From contig NC_090319.1 in assembly GCF_040869045.1 (NCBI RefSeq), positions 228,508,490-228,572,489 of the forward strand: a stretch of 64,000 bases of DNA. Direction: 5' to 3'. How positions within the stretch are numbered: the first letter of the stretch is position 1; each line of letters opens with the position of its first letter. The stretch comes from Eurosta solidaginis. Its lineage: Eukaryota; Arthropoda; Insecta; Diptera; Tephritidae. The notes under the pieces are model-generated. The model was given only the letters and a program-made list of their open reading frames with translations. It did no database searches and was not told the origin of the DNA. Below, piece by piece: positions 1 to 11,196 of this stretch. Position numbers and translations under genes: made by a program.

Positions 1-2
1 TT

Positions 3-1426
3 TTAAGCATACCAGTACAACAATCAGACGTGCCGTTGAGACTATAGCCCCGTTAGCTTGCAAGCGTCTATCCTACAATTTTATATAGAAACAGTTTTTA
101 TTCAAACTACGTTTTTTTTTATAACGTTTTTTTATAGACATATGTTTGCACGTTAAACTGTATTCAATTGTGTAATATGAGTATAAATCAGCACTTCAGT
201 AAAAAACAACAACGACAACAACATTAAATACATACATATCTACATCTTAAAAAGTCAAATTGAGCGATTTTACCGTTGTGGTCAATAGTGAGGGACGTGG
301 GTACTTTTAACTACCCGTTTATAATTTTCTGGGTTTGTCTCCCGTATTATTGTCCAGCAATAATCTCCCATCATTTCTTCATTCCAAAAACCTTGGTAAA
401 GCTTTTCAAAAATCATGAGGTCTTGGTGAAACCTTTCAGGCTGTTCATCACTTTCAGCACCTAGGTTTGCGGGAAAATTATCCAAATGTGAATGCAAAAA
501 ATGCATTGGATATGCTTAAATAAGTTTCTTTAGTATTCTCAGAATGCGCCACTGGTATTGGCGGTAACGAATTTCCTTTATGGAGTAATGCTGCTTTTAA
601 ACTATGCTTTGAACTGTCTATAAACAAACGCCAATCATCCACTTTATTTTCTAATTTTAGTGCTTCAAATAAACCTTGAACATCATTGCAGTAGCAAATA
701 TTTTCACTTTTAGAAAAAAAAGAAGAGAAAGTTTTGTGTCAATTTGGAAATTTGGAAGTACTTGTCGAAAGGCCCAGGCTGCCCCATTGCTGCAAACGCG
801 ATCCTAGAACTTCGCTATCAAATTTCGATAATTTCAAATCTCTGGCCAAGTCATTAAGTTCCGCTTGTGAGACTCGATGTGGGACCTCTCCTTCTTGTTC
901 ACTGTCTGAATTATCTGCTTCGGAGTCACTTTCGCTTGAGGCTTCAAAACTTATAGGCGGCCTAGGTATGGGTAAGGTATGGTCATGTAGTTTTGGCTTT
1001 TTAGCTGATGCTACATTTGGATAACTTATTAATTTCCTCTTTTTTCTCGTTTTACCTTTAAGTTCTATCACGCAAAAATAGCACTGGTCGTGGTTAAAGG
1101 GTTCAGTCATTCATCATTGGAACACCAAACTTCATGTTATGACCTTTACCCGATACCCATCTCATTAAAGTTAATCTACAGGAGGCGCAAATAAAATGAG
1201 GTGTCCAAGATTTATCGAGATTTTTTACACGGAAACCAAAATAATGAAAGTATGCATCTTTGACAGAATTAGTTATTTTCCGACCTGAGTTTCCGAAAAT
1301 ATAATGTCCGCAAATGAAGCAAAAATCATCCGGATTATTTTTACATTTAAAATCTCTTTTGCAACAAAGCCATCTCTTTTGCTATAGTTTCAACGACACG
1401 TCCGATTGTTGTACTGGTATGCTTAA
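3..1426. mobile_element. TTAA-flanked TIR DNA element carrying a decayed gene
   Basis: Terminal inverted repeats of 26 bp lie at 7-32 and 1397-1422 with one mismatch; both read inward as GCATACCAGTACAACAATC. TTAA sits directly outside each (3-6 and 1423-1426), as expected for a TTAA target-site duplication of the piggyBac/Kolobok type. The bases beyond TTAA also mirror each other, so the TIR could be slightly longer. The interior is filled by a minus-strand pseudogene. The left end is only two bases from the window start. Superfamily assignment is inference; TIRs and TTAA are seen directly. Confidence 0.75.
276..1370 (-). pseudogene. Decayed multi-copy arthropod protein (ERFHQD / DYCW family)
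   Basis: Reading right to left, the strand gives the order I recognise from a large family of near-identical uncharacterised arthropod proteins. These are a Cys-rich N-terminal block with FGVPM, CYFC followed by KKRKLISYPN, an acidic Ser/Glu linker, the block SQAELNDLARDLKLSKF with LGSRL, then CNDVQGL and WRLFIDSSK, and finally the C-terminal block with ERFHQD, YQG and DYCWTI. A frameshift near 1110 separates FGVPM from CYFC, and other breaks lie near 735 and 510. About 240 residues of the usual middle (between SLKAALLHKGN and MHFLHSHLDNFP) are missing, so this is an internally deleted copy. Function is unknown; the position inside matching TIRs suggests it is transposon-borne. Confidence 0.7.
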
Positions 1427-1428
1427 AA

Positions 1429-1829
1429 TTTTCGTAGTTAAATTACCTACAACATAGGAGGGCTAACTTTTTTTCGTCCATAGAATTTTTCCGATTTTAA
1501 AGTGGTTAAATCTGAAATTTTGCAAAAAATTTATTTTTTTTTTCAAAATTTTTTCAATGTTTTTTGGCATAGTGGCCAAACTACTGAAGATACTGAAAGG
1601 AGGTGAAGGCAAGAAATGTTTATGGGAATTAGTATAATGTATAATTCAACAGTTTAAAACGAAAAAATGAAAACTACAAATTTTTGCCCTACATATATGA
1701 AGTAGTGTTCTGCAAAAATGGGAATTTTCATATCTCGGAAACTAGATCTGCCACAGGAAAATGGAAGTTATATTCGGAATGAGGAGAAAATTTTCCTTTA
1801 GGAAAGGCCTATTTTATTTATTTACTGTC
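1429..1829. other. No recognisable feature
   Basis: AT-rich sequence between the TTAA element and the LINE remnant. No open frame, terminal repeat or RNA gene that I recognise. Confidence 0.5.
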
Positions 1830-2190
1830 CGACTATATTTTTCATATTGCTAGATAGTCAGATATACAAGCTCCGAAAGCAACAGAGCCGGGCTATGAGA
1901 TTCATTCTCAAAAACGCTATGACATACTATCAGAGACATGCCCTCTGCTCTAAATTGGCTAAACATTAGGCAGTAACATTTTTATTTTACTATGAAATTT
2001 ATTAAGAACATAATAGACGGTAATTTGCCTGCGTACTTAAAGAGTAACATCAAATATGTAAAAGATATGCATTCTGTAAATACTCGAAGCAAAAATAACT
2101 TCAACCTACCTGTTTATAAAACCGAATCAGGCAAATGTAACTTGAATTATAAGGGATTATTACTAGTGACAAAAATTTTTCACTAAGTGT
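1830..2190 (+). mobile_element. Non-LTR retrotransposon remnant (post-RT C-terminus)
   Basis: A broken frame gives QSRAMRFILKN, then after frame changes IIDGNLPAYLKSNIKYVKDMH, NTRSKNNFNLPVYKTE and LNYKGL. This matches the region after the reverse transcriptase in Jockey/CR1-type insect LINE ORF2 proteins (LQ-RAMR-IL, N-LP-YL-, RY--DIH, TR---NF-LP, YKGL). No RT core is visible upstream, so only a 3' coding fragment survives. Clade assignment is loose. Confidence 0.6.
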
Positions 2191-3061
2191 TTGATAACCG
2201 ATCGAAATATCTAGCCATTATTATTATTTAAAACAATTGTTTTTTTATAAGTCGCTTGTTTCATCAACAATTAACGACAATGTGTTTGCCAACACTTTTC
2301 CGTTTAATGCCTCGCCTAAATTATCTCCTAGGTGAAATGTCATTGTTCTGGTACATTTTATTGACTAAGCAATTTTTTGTGGTAAGAACTCCTTTGAAGT
2401 AAATTCAAAATTATATGGGGGTTTACGAATGTGTGACGAATTTTTTGGACAATATTTTAAATTTTTACCTGAGTGAAAAAGAAAGAAAAGTACCAAAATC
2501 GTGGCTATTACCTAAAAAGGATCAAAATTGAAGAAAAGGGACCAGCGGACCAAATGGGGTTGGAAGGAACCATTTTTGTGGCAACCCCGCATATATGGTC
2601 ACTTATCATGTGCTAAGTTCACGCCCACCCCTGTATATGAGCGTTGATTTAAACACATTCTCAGATAAGTATATACACATGTGCATAGTTGCTACACTCA
2701 TTATAAAAAATAACGGCCCTCTATCGTTTCAAGTCTAGCTAATTTTGTTATATCCAAAATTGATATATCCGCTATTTTGGATTAAGTTATGGCTAATCAA
2801 AGTTTATCGTATTGTTAGCTTTATTTTAGTAATATCGGTTTCCTATCATCGCCACTGTGTGAGTGTTCTTCGTCCTACACTTTTAGCCTAAGCGTAAATA
2901 AGAATTTTTGTGTTTCATTAATTTCTTTTAAACGACTCAGAATTTTTGTTTTCCGCCTTCGGATTATTCATACTGGTCAAACCGAGTCTTTTAAGATGCG
3001 TATTAGCAGTCGACCGCTGTTATAGACTTTTACAATATATACATGTAATATATACATGTAT
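2191..3061. other. No recognisable gene; AT-rich, ends in a palindrome
   Basis: No coding frame recognised. The last part (3031-3069) is an imperfect palindrome of ATATACATGTA units that overlaps the start of the adjacent LTR; the retroelement inserted at the ATAT within it. Confidence 0.5.
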
Positions 3062-3065
3062 ATAT

Positions 3066-3562
3066 TGTAACGAATATTAGCAGCACTAAGGGATACTATC
3101 ATCTCTAATCCGATGCTAAGCAGTGACTTGTATGCACATCAATAATTCAATCATTATGTCTACACATATGTACATACACGCAGCGGAGAAGCAACGCACA
3201 AACTCATGCAGATATCTTATCTGAGATGCTGAGGTGGAAGTGTCGCTCACAAATACACGCGCATATGAGAGCTATACACGTGCATATGTAGTTATAATTA
3301 TATAGCAGTAACTAAGTAAATTCTGGAAGAGCCTAGAAGTATGCAAACGAGAAATCACAGAGTATAAAAGGCCGCAACAGTGGAGGCACGACAATCAGTT
3401 TTGATTTAAGACGCTATCTGGCGAGCAATAGTAGTGTCATTGTGAAGAACTTTAATACAGGCCATTTTGCATTATTGAATATTGGAGTTATTTATTCAAC
3501 AGTTTAGTGATTCGGACGTTAGCAGAAGGGCAAATGAGAGGATTTGCAGTAAATTCCTTACA
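3066..3562 (+). repeat. 5' LTR of old Ty3-A
   Basis: Starts TGTAACGAATATTAGC and ends at TTACA just before the primer-binding site. A TATA-like AGTATAAAAGG lies at about 3360-3370 and an oligo-A/T region follows. It pairs with 8627-9148, which carries a short insertion near 8788-8815 not present here. Confidence 0.9.
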
Positions 3563-3564
3563 AT

Positions 3565-3580
3565 TGGTGTCAGAAGAGGA
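3565..3580 (+). promoter_or_regulatory. Primer-binding site, tRNA-Leu type, mutated
   Basis: TGGTGTCAGAAGAGGA begins two bases after the LTR. The intact sister copy has TGGTGTCAGAAGTGGG, the complement of a tRNA-Leu 3' end (CCCACTTCTGACACCA). Two changes here weaken the match. Confidence 0.75.
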
Positions 3581-3621
3581 ATTGTTGAATAAATTCCGAA
3601 GACTTCGAATACAACTTGGAC

Positions 3622-5056
3622 ATGGCAAAGTGGAGTGAATTGAAGATCCAGCAGCTGAAGAAGGACTTTGAGAGCCGTGGATTGAATAGAAGCGGCATTA
3701 AACTCGAACTTCAAGCACGACTACGAGAGGCAATGGAAGCAGAAGGAATTAACGTGGAAGAGTATGTCTTTCATCTCGATGTCGACGAGACAACAACAAA
3801 AATTGAAGAGAAAATCGCAGATAGTTACGAGCACAGACTTGAACACGATTTTGGCTGCAATATCTGCTCAATCAGTGTCATCTCAACTGCCAGAACAGAA
3901 GACATATATGGCATCACAATAGGAATCGCAGGAGAACCGTATAACATCCAAGATGGAAGCACAGGAGACACGCATAACAGAAATGTCATCACAAATATCC
4001 ACAAATATGTCAGCACAGCTCGAAGAACAGAAGGCATATATGGCATCCCAACTGGAATCACAGGAGGCACGTATTTCAGAAATGACGTCGTAAGTGTCAC
4101 CTCAATTGGAAGACCAAAAGACATACATGGCATCTCAATTGGAAGCGCAAGAGGCGACACATATATCTGAAATGTCGGCAAAAATTTTGGAACAGGTATC
4201 ATCAAAACTGGAAGCGAAGAATGCAAAAATGGCTCAATTTCAGGCAGAAGTAGATGATTTAAAAGGTCATATGGAGCAGTTACAACTAAATCGCCCAGCT
4301 GTTTCAGCAAGCAATCGAAAGGCAAAAACACCATTCTTTGACGGTTCTGTTCCTTTCCAGGTCTTTAAGCTACAGTTTGAGAAGACCGCAGCAGTGAACA
4401 ACTGGAATGCTGAAGATAAAGTTCCAGCTCTATTCGTAGCATTGAAGGGGCCAGCAGCCGAAATCCTACAGACGATTCCCGAAGGAGAGCGGAACAACTG
4501 AAGCATTGATGGCCGCTGTCGAGAGACGTTATGGAAGCGAGCATAGAAAACAGATATACCAAATTGAGTTGCAAAATCATTACCAAAAAGCTAATGAGAC
4601 TTTGCAAGAGTTTGCTTCGGATATTGAAAAGTTGGCTCATTTGGCAAATGCAGACGCACCCGTGGAGTACACCGAGAGGGTAAAAATTCAGAGTTTTATA
4701 AATGGCATACGGGAAGTAAAAACGAACCGAGCTACATATGCGAACCCAAAGCCAACATTTGCTGAAACGGTATCCCATGCACTGACCCAGGAAACTGCCT
4801 CACTTTTGAGTAAGTCAGCGTACAAAGCTCATCGTGTGGAAGTGGAAAGACCAAATTGGGTAGACACAACTTTGGAACACTGAAGGGATCACATCAGAAA
4901 AATGCCGGAGTTATGAAATGTTTCAAGTGCGGCAACCCAGGTCACATTGCACGACATTGCAGCACCGGTCCCAATAGTTCCAACAATGTGGGTGGCCGTA
5001 AACGCAGAGCTGAAGGGGATGAGTAAATCACCAAATCTACTCAATCGTTAAACTAA
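3622..5056 (+). pseudogene. gag: Ty3-A gag, broken (SAP-like N-terminus, coiled coil, CCHC)
   Basis: The ATG at 3622 starts MAKWSELKIQQLKKDFESRG, the same SAP-like N-terminus as the intact Gag. The glutamine-rich coiled-coil region is frameshifted around 3830-4100, coding resumes in another frame to a TGA near 4499, and continues from 4506 (AAVERRYGSEHRKQIYQIEL). A further break near 4880 precedes the zinc knuckle CFKCGNPGHIARHC at about 4920-4962. The gag frame ends at TAA 5054-5056, directly after the slippery heptamer. At least three frame-destroying changes make it non-functional. Confidence 0.88.
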
Positions 5057-5089
5057 AGCGAGTCAGCCGCAAGGGGCGACAGCTGGCTC
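5047..5089 (+). promoter_or_regulatory. Candidate -1 frameshift signal (old Ty3-A copy)
   Basis: GTTAAAC at 5047-5053 is followed by TAA, a 6-nt spacer and the stem GAGTCAGC (5060-5067) / GCTGGCTC (5082-5089). This is the same arrangement as in the intact copy at 20969-21011; only spacer bases differ. Confidence 0.6.
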
Positions 5090-8000
5090 CCGCAATAGAA
5101 TGCCCCATAATCTCTATCTCGCAAATTGAAAGAAGGTCAAGCAATCTTACTGTCGGAGGACACGTGGATGGAAAGGCACGTTTACTGACTGTAGAAACGG
5201 GTGCATCTCATTCCATCATTCGATCAGATTTAGTCAACAAGAAGATAAGACCATTTCTGGGAGCAAGATTACGTACAGCCACGGGAGAAGACACGCAGGT
5301 AATTGGAGAAGTAGCATGTGAAGTAGCAATTGGGAACGTCACGGTACAACACAATTTTATAGTTGCAGAGATTGTTGACGAAATCATAATTGGAGTGGAC
5401 TTCTTAATCGACCAAGGCATCAAGATCGATATGCAAAGCAAGACGATGCGATATAAGAACATGGATGTGCCACTTAATTTCGGCTACGAGAAAGACTACA
5501 GCAGCAAACGAGTGCTGGTGGAAGAGAGTCAGCAAATACCACCAAAATCAGAGCAGTCATCTGGGCAAAGGTTGTGGGACAAACAAAGTGTGAGCTGTCG
5601 AAGCAGCAAACAAATCAACACCGAACGTACTTGTAGGAAAAACTCTGGCTATAACAAAACAAGATGGACGTATCCCATTAAGAGTACTCAATGAGTTCAA
5701 GTCACCACTCAGACGGACCAGAGCAGCTATTTTGGGAAGATGCCAAGAGGCTGAAGTAATAATCAATTGTGAACAGCTCCAGGAAGAGGTTTCAACTAGC
5801 AATATTGATCTTTCAGATGACATCATCGCATAGACGGAGGGACTAGAGGAAGACTATCACAGTACGGCAATACAACTGCTAAAGTACGCGAACATATTGG
5901 ACCAAGATGGCTCCAAACCAGGCCGCACCAACGTTGTGAAACACAAATTGACACTGAAGATGCGAGGCCGATCCGTCAAGCTCCACGTAGTGTTCCACTG
6001 GCGAAACGGGAAGTTGTGAGTCAAATCATACAAGAAATGAGCGGCAGCGGCGTCATCGAACCATCAGCTAGTCCATGGAGCTCACCGGTAGTACTTGTAA
6101 AGAAAAAGGATGGAAAAATGAGGTTTTGCGTGGACTACCGGAAGTTGAATGACGTTACGAAAAAGGATAGCTACCCATTGCCAAGAATTGACGACACTCT
6201 GGACTCGCTCTCTGGTACGAAATGGTTTCCCACACTGGACTTAAAAAGCGGCTACTGGCAAGTGAAAGTGAAGGAGGAAGGCAAAGAGAAAACAGCCTTC
6301 AGTGTCGGTGATGGTCTTTGGCAATTTACAGTAATGCCTTTTGGACTATGTAATGCACCAGCTACTTTTGAAAGACTCATGGATCAGGTACTCAAAGGAC
6401 TACATTGGAAAACATGCTTAGTGTACCTAGACGACATCATCGTATTGGGAAAGAACATCTGAAGAACTTGGAGGAGGTTTTCCAAAGAATAGCTGGTGCT
6501 GGTCTGAATCTTAGTCCCAAAAAGTGTTCTCTGTTTAAGGAGCAAGTTAGTTACGTGGGTCATAAGGTAACGACGGAGGGCATCTGCACCACGAATGAAA
6601 AGATAGAAGCAGTGAAGGATTGGCCAAGTCCACGGAATCTGCATGAATTGAGAAGTTACCTTGGGCTGTGCACATATTACCGGCGATTTGTACCAAATTT
6701 TGCTAGCGTAGCCCATAGCCTCCACGAGCTAACAAGAAAAAATAAAGCTTTTGAATGGAATAAGGAGCAAGAAGTGGCTTTCCAAACATTGAAGGAGCGT
6801 TTTTGCACTGCCCCAATGTTGGCATATCCGATTCCAGGAGCAACATTTATTCTAGATACAGATGCGAGTGGATATGCTATAGGAGGCGTTTTATCACAAC
6901 TGGTCGATGGACAGGAGAAGGTAGTCGCATATTACATCCGTTCGATTGGAAATCCAGAGAGGAACTATTGCGTTACACGGAGAGAGCTGTTAGTATTGGT
7001 AGAGTGCATTAACCATTTTCACAAATACCTCTACGGCCGGCGATTCCGCGTCAGGACAGATCACGCAGCGTTGAAATGGCTTCTGCAGTTCCGTAATCCG
7101 GAAGGAAAAATGGCACGGTAGATCGAGCGACTACGGAGCTATGACTTTTCCATTGAGCATCGAACAGGTAGTACCCATGGAAATGCTGATGCAATGTCAC
7201 GAAGACCATGTAGTCTGGAATGCAAAGGCCGAGGCTACAGAAGACATTATAGATGTCCGGCTAATGACTATAACATGTACGGATGAATGGGACAAGGAAC
7301 AACTAAGAAAGTGTCAGCTAGAAGATACAGATCTGTCACATGTTATGCAAGGGCTCGAACGAAACGAAAAACCAAGCAGAGAGGAGATGTCAGCAGAGAG
7401 TCCCATTGCAAAGTCATATTGTGCACAGTGGAACAGTTTGGAATTGATATCCGGTTGCTTGCAACGAGTATGGGAGAGTGAGGATGGTCAATGCAAGAAG
7501 AAACTGATAGTTGTTCCCAGAAAGAGGATTCCTGACGTGCTCAGCGAGCTGCATAATGGTCCAAGTGGAGATCATCTTGGAATAACGAAGACGCTCAAGA
7601 AAATTAAGCAGATATTCTATTGGGTTGGTTGCCGTCAGTCGGTCACCGAGCGGATTGCCAACTGCGAGGTTTGCAACAGAGCGAAAGGTCCCAAAACACG
7701 AAGTCATGGCCAGATGAAGCAGTATATTTCAGGTGCACCATTTGAAAGGATCGGCATGGATGTCGCAGGTCCATTTCCTACTAGCAACCGCGGACACAAA
7801 TACGTACTGGTGGTTATGGATTATTTCAGTAAATGGCCAGAGGTATACCCAATCCCAAACCAAGAAGCGGAAACAGTAGCAGAAGTGGTTACAAACGATT
7901 GGGTTGCAAGGTATGGTGTACCAATGGAGTTACATTCTGACCAAGGCAGGAATTTTGAATCAGCTGTGTTCCAAGAAATGTGGAAGAAGTTGGGCATTCG

Positions 8001-8615
8001 AAAAACACGGACAACTGCATTGCATCCTCAGTCCGATGGTATGGTGGAACGTTTCAATAGAACATTGGAGGAGCATTTAAGGAAAGTAGTAGACAAGTAC
8101 CATAAGTAGTGGGATACACACATATCATTATTCTTGATGGCTCACCGATCGGCAGTGCATGAGACAACGGGCCAAACTCCCGCTAAGGTAATTTTTGGCA
8201 ATGACTTTCGATTGCCAGCTGATTTGAAGTATGGAATAGATGCCGATGCGGAGAGAAATGTCAAGAAATCCGCTGGTGTCTTGGAAGAAGAGCTGAGAGA
8301 GGTACACGATCTGGTAAGGCAACGGGCAAAGATTTTGAGTGACAAGATGAAAGCCAGATACGATAAAGCAATTAATTCGGAAGGGTTTCAGGAAGGAGTT
8401 TTGGTGCTGTTATACAACCCACAACGAAAAAAGGTTTGTCCCCGAAATTGCAGTGTAATTGGGAAGGCCCATACAAAGTTGTAAAACGGATCAACGATAT
8501 AATGTACCGCATACAAACCATTGGCAAACCACGAACCAAAATGAAAGTGGTTCATTTGGAAAGGCTGGCAACGTTTAGATCGAGAGATTTGTCTGATCGG
8601 GACGATCAGACTTAG
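5054..8615 (+). pseudogene. pol: Ty3-A pol, broken (PR-RT-RH-IN)
   Basis: Recognisable fragments in order are protease (active site changed to ETGAS near 5197), RT from 6016 with CVDYRKLND and YLDDII (about 6424), RNase H with DTDASGYAIGG (about 6856), and integrase with HLGITK, MDVAGPF, HSDQGRNFES and VERFNRT. Breaks relative to the intact copy include a frameshift near 5570, a short deletion at about 6456 just after YLDDIIVLGKN, a Trp-to-TAG change near 7120, a TAG near 8107 in place of the Asp of KDW, and a frameshift near 8430. Stop at 8613-8615. The protein cannot be made in one piece. Confidence 0.9.
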
Positions 8616-8626
8616 GTGGAAGGCAG

Positions 8627-9148
8627 TGTAACGAATATTAGCAGCACTAAGGGATACTATCATCTCTAAGCCGATGCTAAGCAGTGACTTGTATGCACAT
8701 CAATAATTCAATTATTATGTCTACGCATATGTACGTACACGCAGCGGAGAAGCAACGCATAAACACATGCAGATATCTTGGCTGAGATGCTCCCAAAAGT
8801 ATGCAATTATAATTGTGGAAGTGTCGCCCACAAATACACGCGCATATGAGAGCTATACACGTGCATCTGTAGTTATAATTATATAGCAGTAACTAAGTAA
8901 ATTCTGGAAGAGCCTAGAAGTATGCAAACGAAAAACCACAGAGTATAAAAAGCCGCAACAGTAGAGGCATGACAATCAGTTTTGATTTAAGATGCTATCT
9001 GGCGAGCAATAGTATAGTATATTTATTGTGAAGAACTTTAATAAAGGCCATTTTGCATTACTGAATAGTGGAGTCATTTATTCAACAGTTTAGTGATTCG
9101 AACGTTAGCAGAAGGGCAAATAAGAGGATTTGCAGTAAATTCGTTACA
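8627..9148 (+). repeat. 3' LTR of old Ty3-A
   Basis: Begins TGTAACG after the purine stretch AGGTGGAAGGCAG (8614-8626, polypurine tract) and ends TTCGTTACA. AATAAAGG near 9040 is a likely poly(A) signal. Followed by the ATAT target duplication. Confidence 0.9.
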
Positions 9149-9506
9149 ATATTCTGGAAAATATTCAAGCATGTTGAAAAAATAATGTGTGATAGGCAAA
9201 CAAATGTGTTTGGAATTTCCATTGTTAATACTAAAAAAAACATAGAAGTATGCCAAACATAAAATTTTATAGGAAATATCCTAGAATAGGATAAGGAATT
9301 AAAAAGAAGTTTCCACTCAATGTATATGAACATATGTTAATAAGTTTATTTGGGATATAACAACCTTTGGTTAGACAACTGGGGCAATTAGACAAATCGC
9401 CTTTTTCGATCATACATTATTTTATATAATGACTGTAGCAAAATATGCACATGTGTATATAGTTACCGGAGAATATGTTTAAATCAGTACCCATATACCA
9501 TTCGCC

Positions 9507-9703
9507 CACAAATCACACACACAAGATTGCGCATGGAAACACAAGGTCTGCTGTTTTTATGGGCAATTTTTACGTCATTTTCCTTTAGCTCTTGTTTTTT
9601 TCTCTCTTTCTTTCATTCGCTCAAGCAGTCAAGTGTGACGTAGATGCGCAGAACGAAGCAATTTTGAACTGGTGAAAGCGCAATCTTCTGTGTGTGATTT
9701 GTG
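9507..9703. mobile_element. MITE, 197 bp, 26-bp TIRs
   Basis: Inverted repeats at 9507-9532 and 9678-9703 read inward CACAAATCACACACA and continue to GATTGCGC, with one mismatch. The interior has no coding potential. I could not find a clear target duplication, so the superfamily is open. The rest of the interval 9153-10231 is AT-rich with no recognised feature. Confidence 0.65.
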
Positions 9704-10404
9704 CTATTAAATGTTGAATGTATGTATACTCGTATTGCATCTTAAAATGTACTTTTCTGCAGAAATTATCACGTGCATGCAACGAACGAGAATTTTTCTT
9801 TCAAAAAAGCGGAAAAATAATCAAAAGTAATCAAAAAAATCATCTTTTTCTTTTTTTTTTTTTTGATTTTGTTCTAATGGTTATCAATGTAAGTGTTTTT
9901 TTCGGAAAACAACTGAAATAATCATTGGCCATTAAAATAGGCATCTAATTGGTTGATTACTAGTGCTAATTCAAATTTAGCAGGTCTGCTTTTAATAATG
10001 AAATAACAAAACGTAAAATAAAATCGCATCGTAAGCAGACCGGAAAGTTTGGAGTTAAACAACATTTTAGAAAATTTGAAAGTTCATATTAGTTAAAACG
10101 GTCAAACTGGTAGAAAAGGTACTTTTCCTTTAACTGTAGTTTAAATTCACACTAAATAGTGGGCCTTATAATTCAATAATATGCTCTTTAAGTTGTAGAG
10201 GTCGAATGATCACTTTATGTAAAAATATATGATTGTGTAACGAGCTGAATAATATATCTACCATTAGTGTGACTTGACTATCATTTATTGTTATTTATGT
10301 ACGGCTAATATGCTTAGCCACCACTGTGTTAGTACAATGTAGAGTTAACGGTTATTGTTATTTGTTTCTCTTCATTCTCAATGATACTTTAAAAATGTAC
10401 CTTA

Positions 10405-10953
10405 TACTGTTTTTCACACAGACGGCTTATTGAATAATAAAGGCAGTTTTCTACATTAAGACGCTTATTGAGATCAATCTTCCCTACAAAATTCGAATCT
10501 ATTATTATTTCATTAGAAGCTAATCGAATGCCTAATGAAGTCAAAAGCACAATGCAACTCTGTTGGCAACGTTCCGCTTCCGTTTCCGCTTCTTAGTTTT
10601 TGGTGTGTTCAGTGCTTAAAAATGTCATTTGTCAAAGCAAATGTCATTGTCTGCATGGCGGAACGATACAAGGTGGCCGCATCGAACAGTTGATTATAAC
10701 CTTTTTTATTTGATTTGGTACATCAACACCCGGCGCAGTACGATTTTGACATTTGAACATCAAATTTACAAGTATATGGAATTTTTTTTTTGTTTGTAGG
10801 TATGTCACCATGCTCCCACCTTGTATCGTTCCGCCATGATTGTCTGTCTCATCCTTCATACTAATCGAGCAGTTACTTCTGTGTGAAAGCAAAAAATTTA
10901 CGATTTCATTAGCAGGTGAAATGAGATCATTAAGTTTCTGTGTGAAAACAGTA
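10405..10953. mobile_element. MITE with TTA target duplication (PIF/Harbinger-like)
   Basis: Ends read inward TACTGTTTTTCACACAGA (left) and TACTGTTTTCACACAGA (right), differing by one T. TTA flanks both ends (10402-10404, 10954-10956), and the other LTR shows the empty site with one TTA. A 3-bp TWA duplication is typical of PIF/Harbinger, which is the basis for the class. It is itself interrupted by a hAT-like MITE. Confidence 0.75.
10654..10838. mobile_element. hAT-like MITE, 185 bp, nested in the previous MITE
   Basis: Perfect 23-bp TIRs begin CATGGCGGAACGATACAAGG. The 8-bp direct repeat ATTGTCTG is directly outside both ends (10646-10653 and 10839-10846). An 8-bp duplication is the mark of hAT elements. 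No coding capacity. Confidence 0.85.
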
Positions 10954-11042
10954 TTAAGCTAAGCAAAGCAAGGAGAATAAAATTCATTCGGTAACTATCC
11001 CTCAAGCAGAGCAGACTATTTTAAATCAACTCGCCTATTTAT

Positions 11043-11043
<1 letters not shown>

Positions 11044-11074
<31 letters not shown>
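11044..11074. repeat. Homopolymer C(31) inside the 5' LTR
   Basis: Thirty-one consecutive C, then ACCCCTGCGC. The 3' LTR has C(19) at the same place (16864-16882). The run is therefore an element feature whose length drifts. Confidence 0.95.
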
Positions 11075-11196
11075 ACCCCTGCGCTTTGTGTGATTTGGCC
11101 GCCTGTAGACGATTCTTGATTCTTTTTGGATGTTCATGCAAACGCAACAACATACATCAAACCTTAATTAGCGAAGTCTAACCAGCTTCCTACAAC

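Larger units (their letters stand above)
3066..9148 (+). mobile_element. Ty3/gypsy LTR retrotransposon Ty3-A, old decayed copy
   Basis: LTRs of 497 and 522 bp bracket gag and pol remnants. ATAT is present directly outside both LTRs (3062-3065 and 9149-9152), a 4-bp target duplication. LTR ends are TGTAACG...TTACA. The interior matches the intact copy at 18929-25255 closely but carries many frameshifts and stops. The LTRs differ by substitutions and an insertion, so this is an older insertion. The order protease, RT, RNase H, integrase is that of Ty3/gypsy. Confidence 0.93.
10236..11194 (+). repeat. 5' LTR of Ty3-B, interrupted by nested MITEs
   Basis: Without the 549-bp insertion and its 3-bp duplication the LTR is about 407 bp, close to the 388-bp 3' LTR. 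The uninterrupted 3' LTR reads GTACCTTAAGCTAAG at the insertion point, which proves the insertion. It contains a 31-base run of C. Confidence 0.88.

Noticed and set aside
734..1024. Plus-strand 96-codon frame in the TTAA element
   Set aside because: It is the complement of the minus-strand family protein, whose motifs are clear.
3031..3069. AT palindrome as an origin or regulatory cruciform
   Set aside because: A simple ATATACATGTA repeat whose right part includes the LTR start. The insertion explains part of the symmetry.
9718..9921. 67-codon frame next to a MITE
   Set aside because: AT-rich, Phe/Lys-rich translation expected by chance; no domain.
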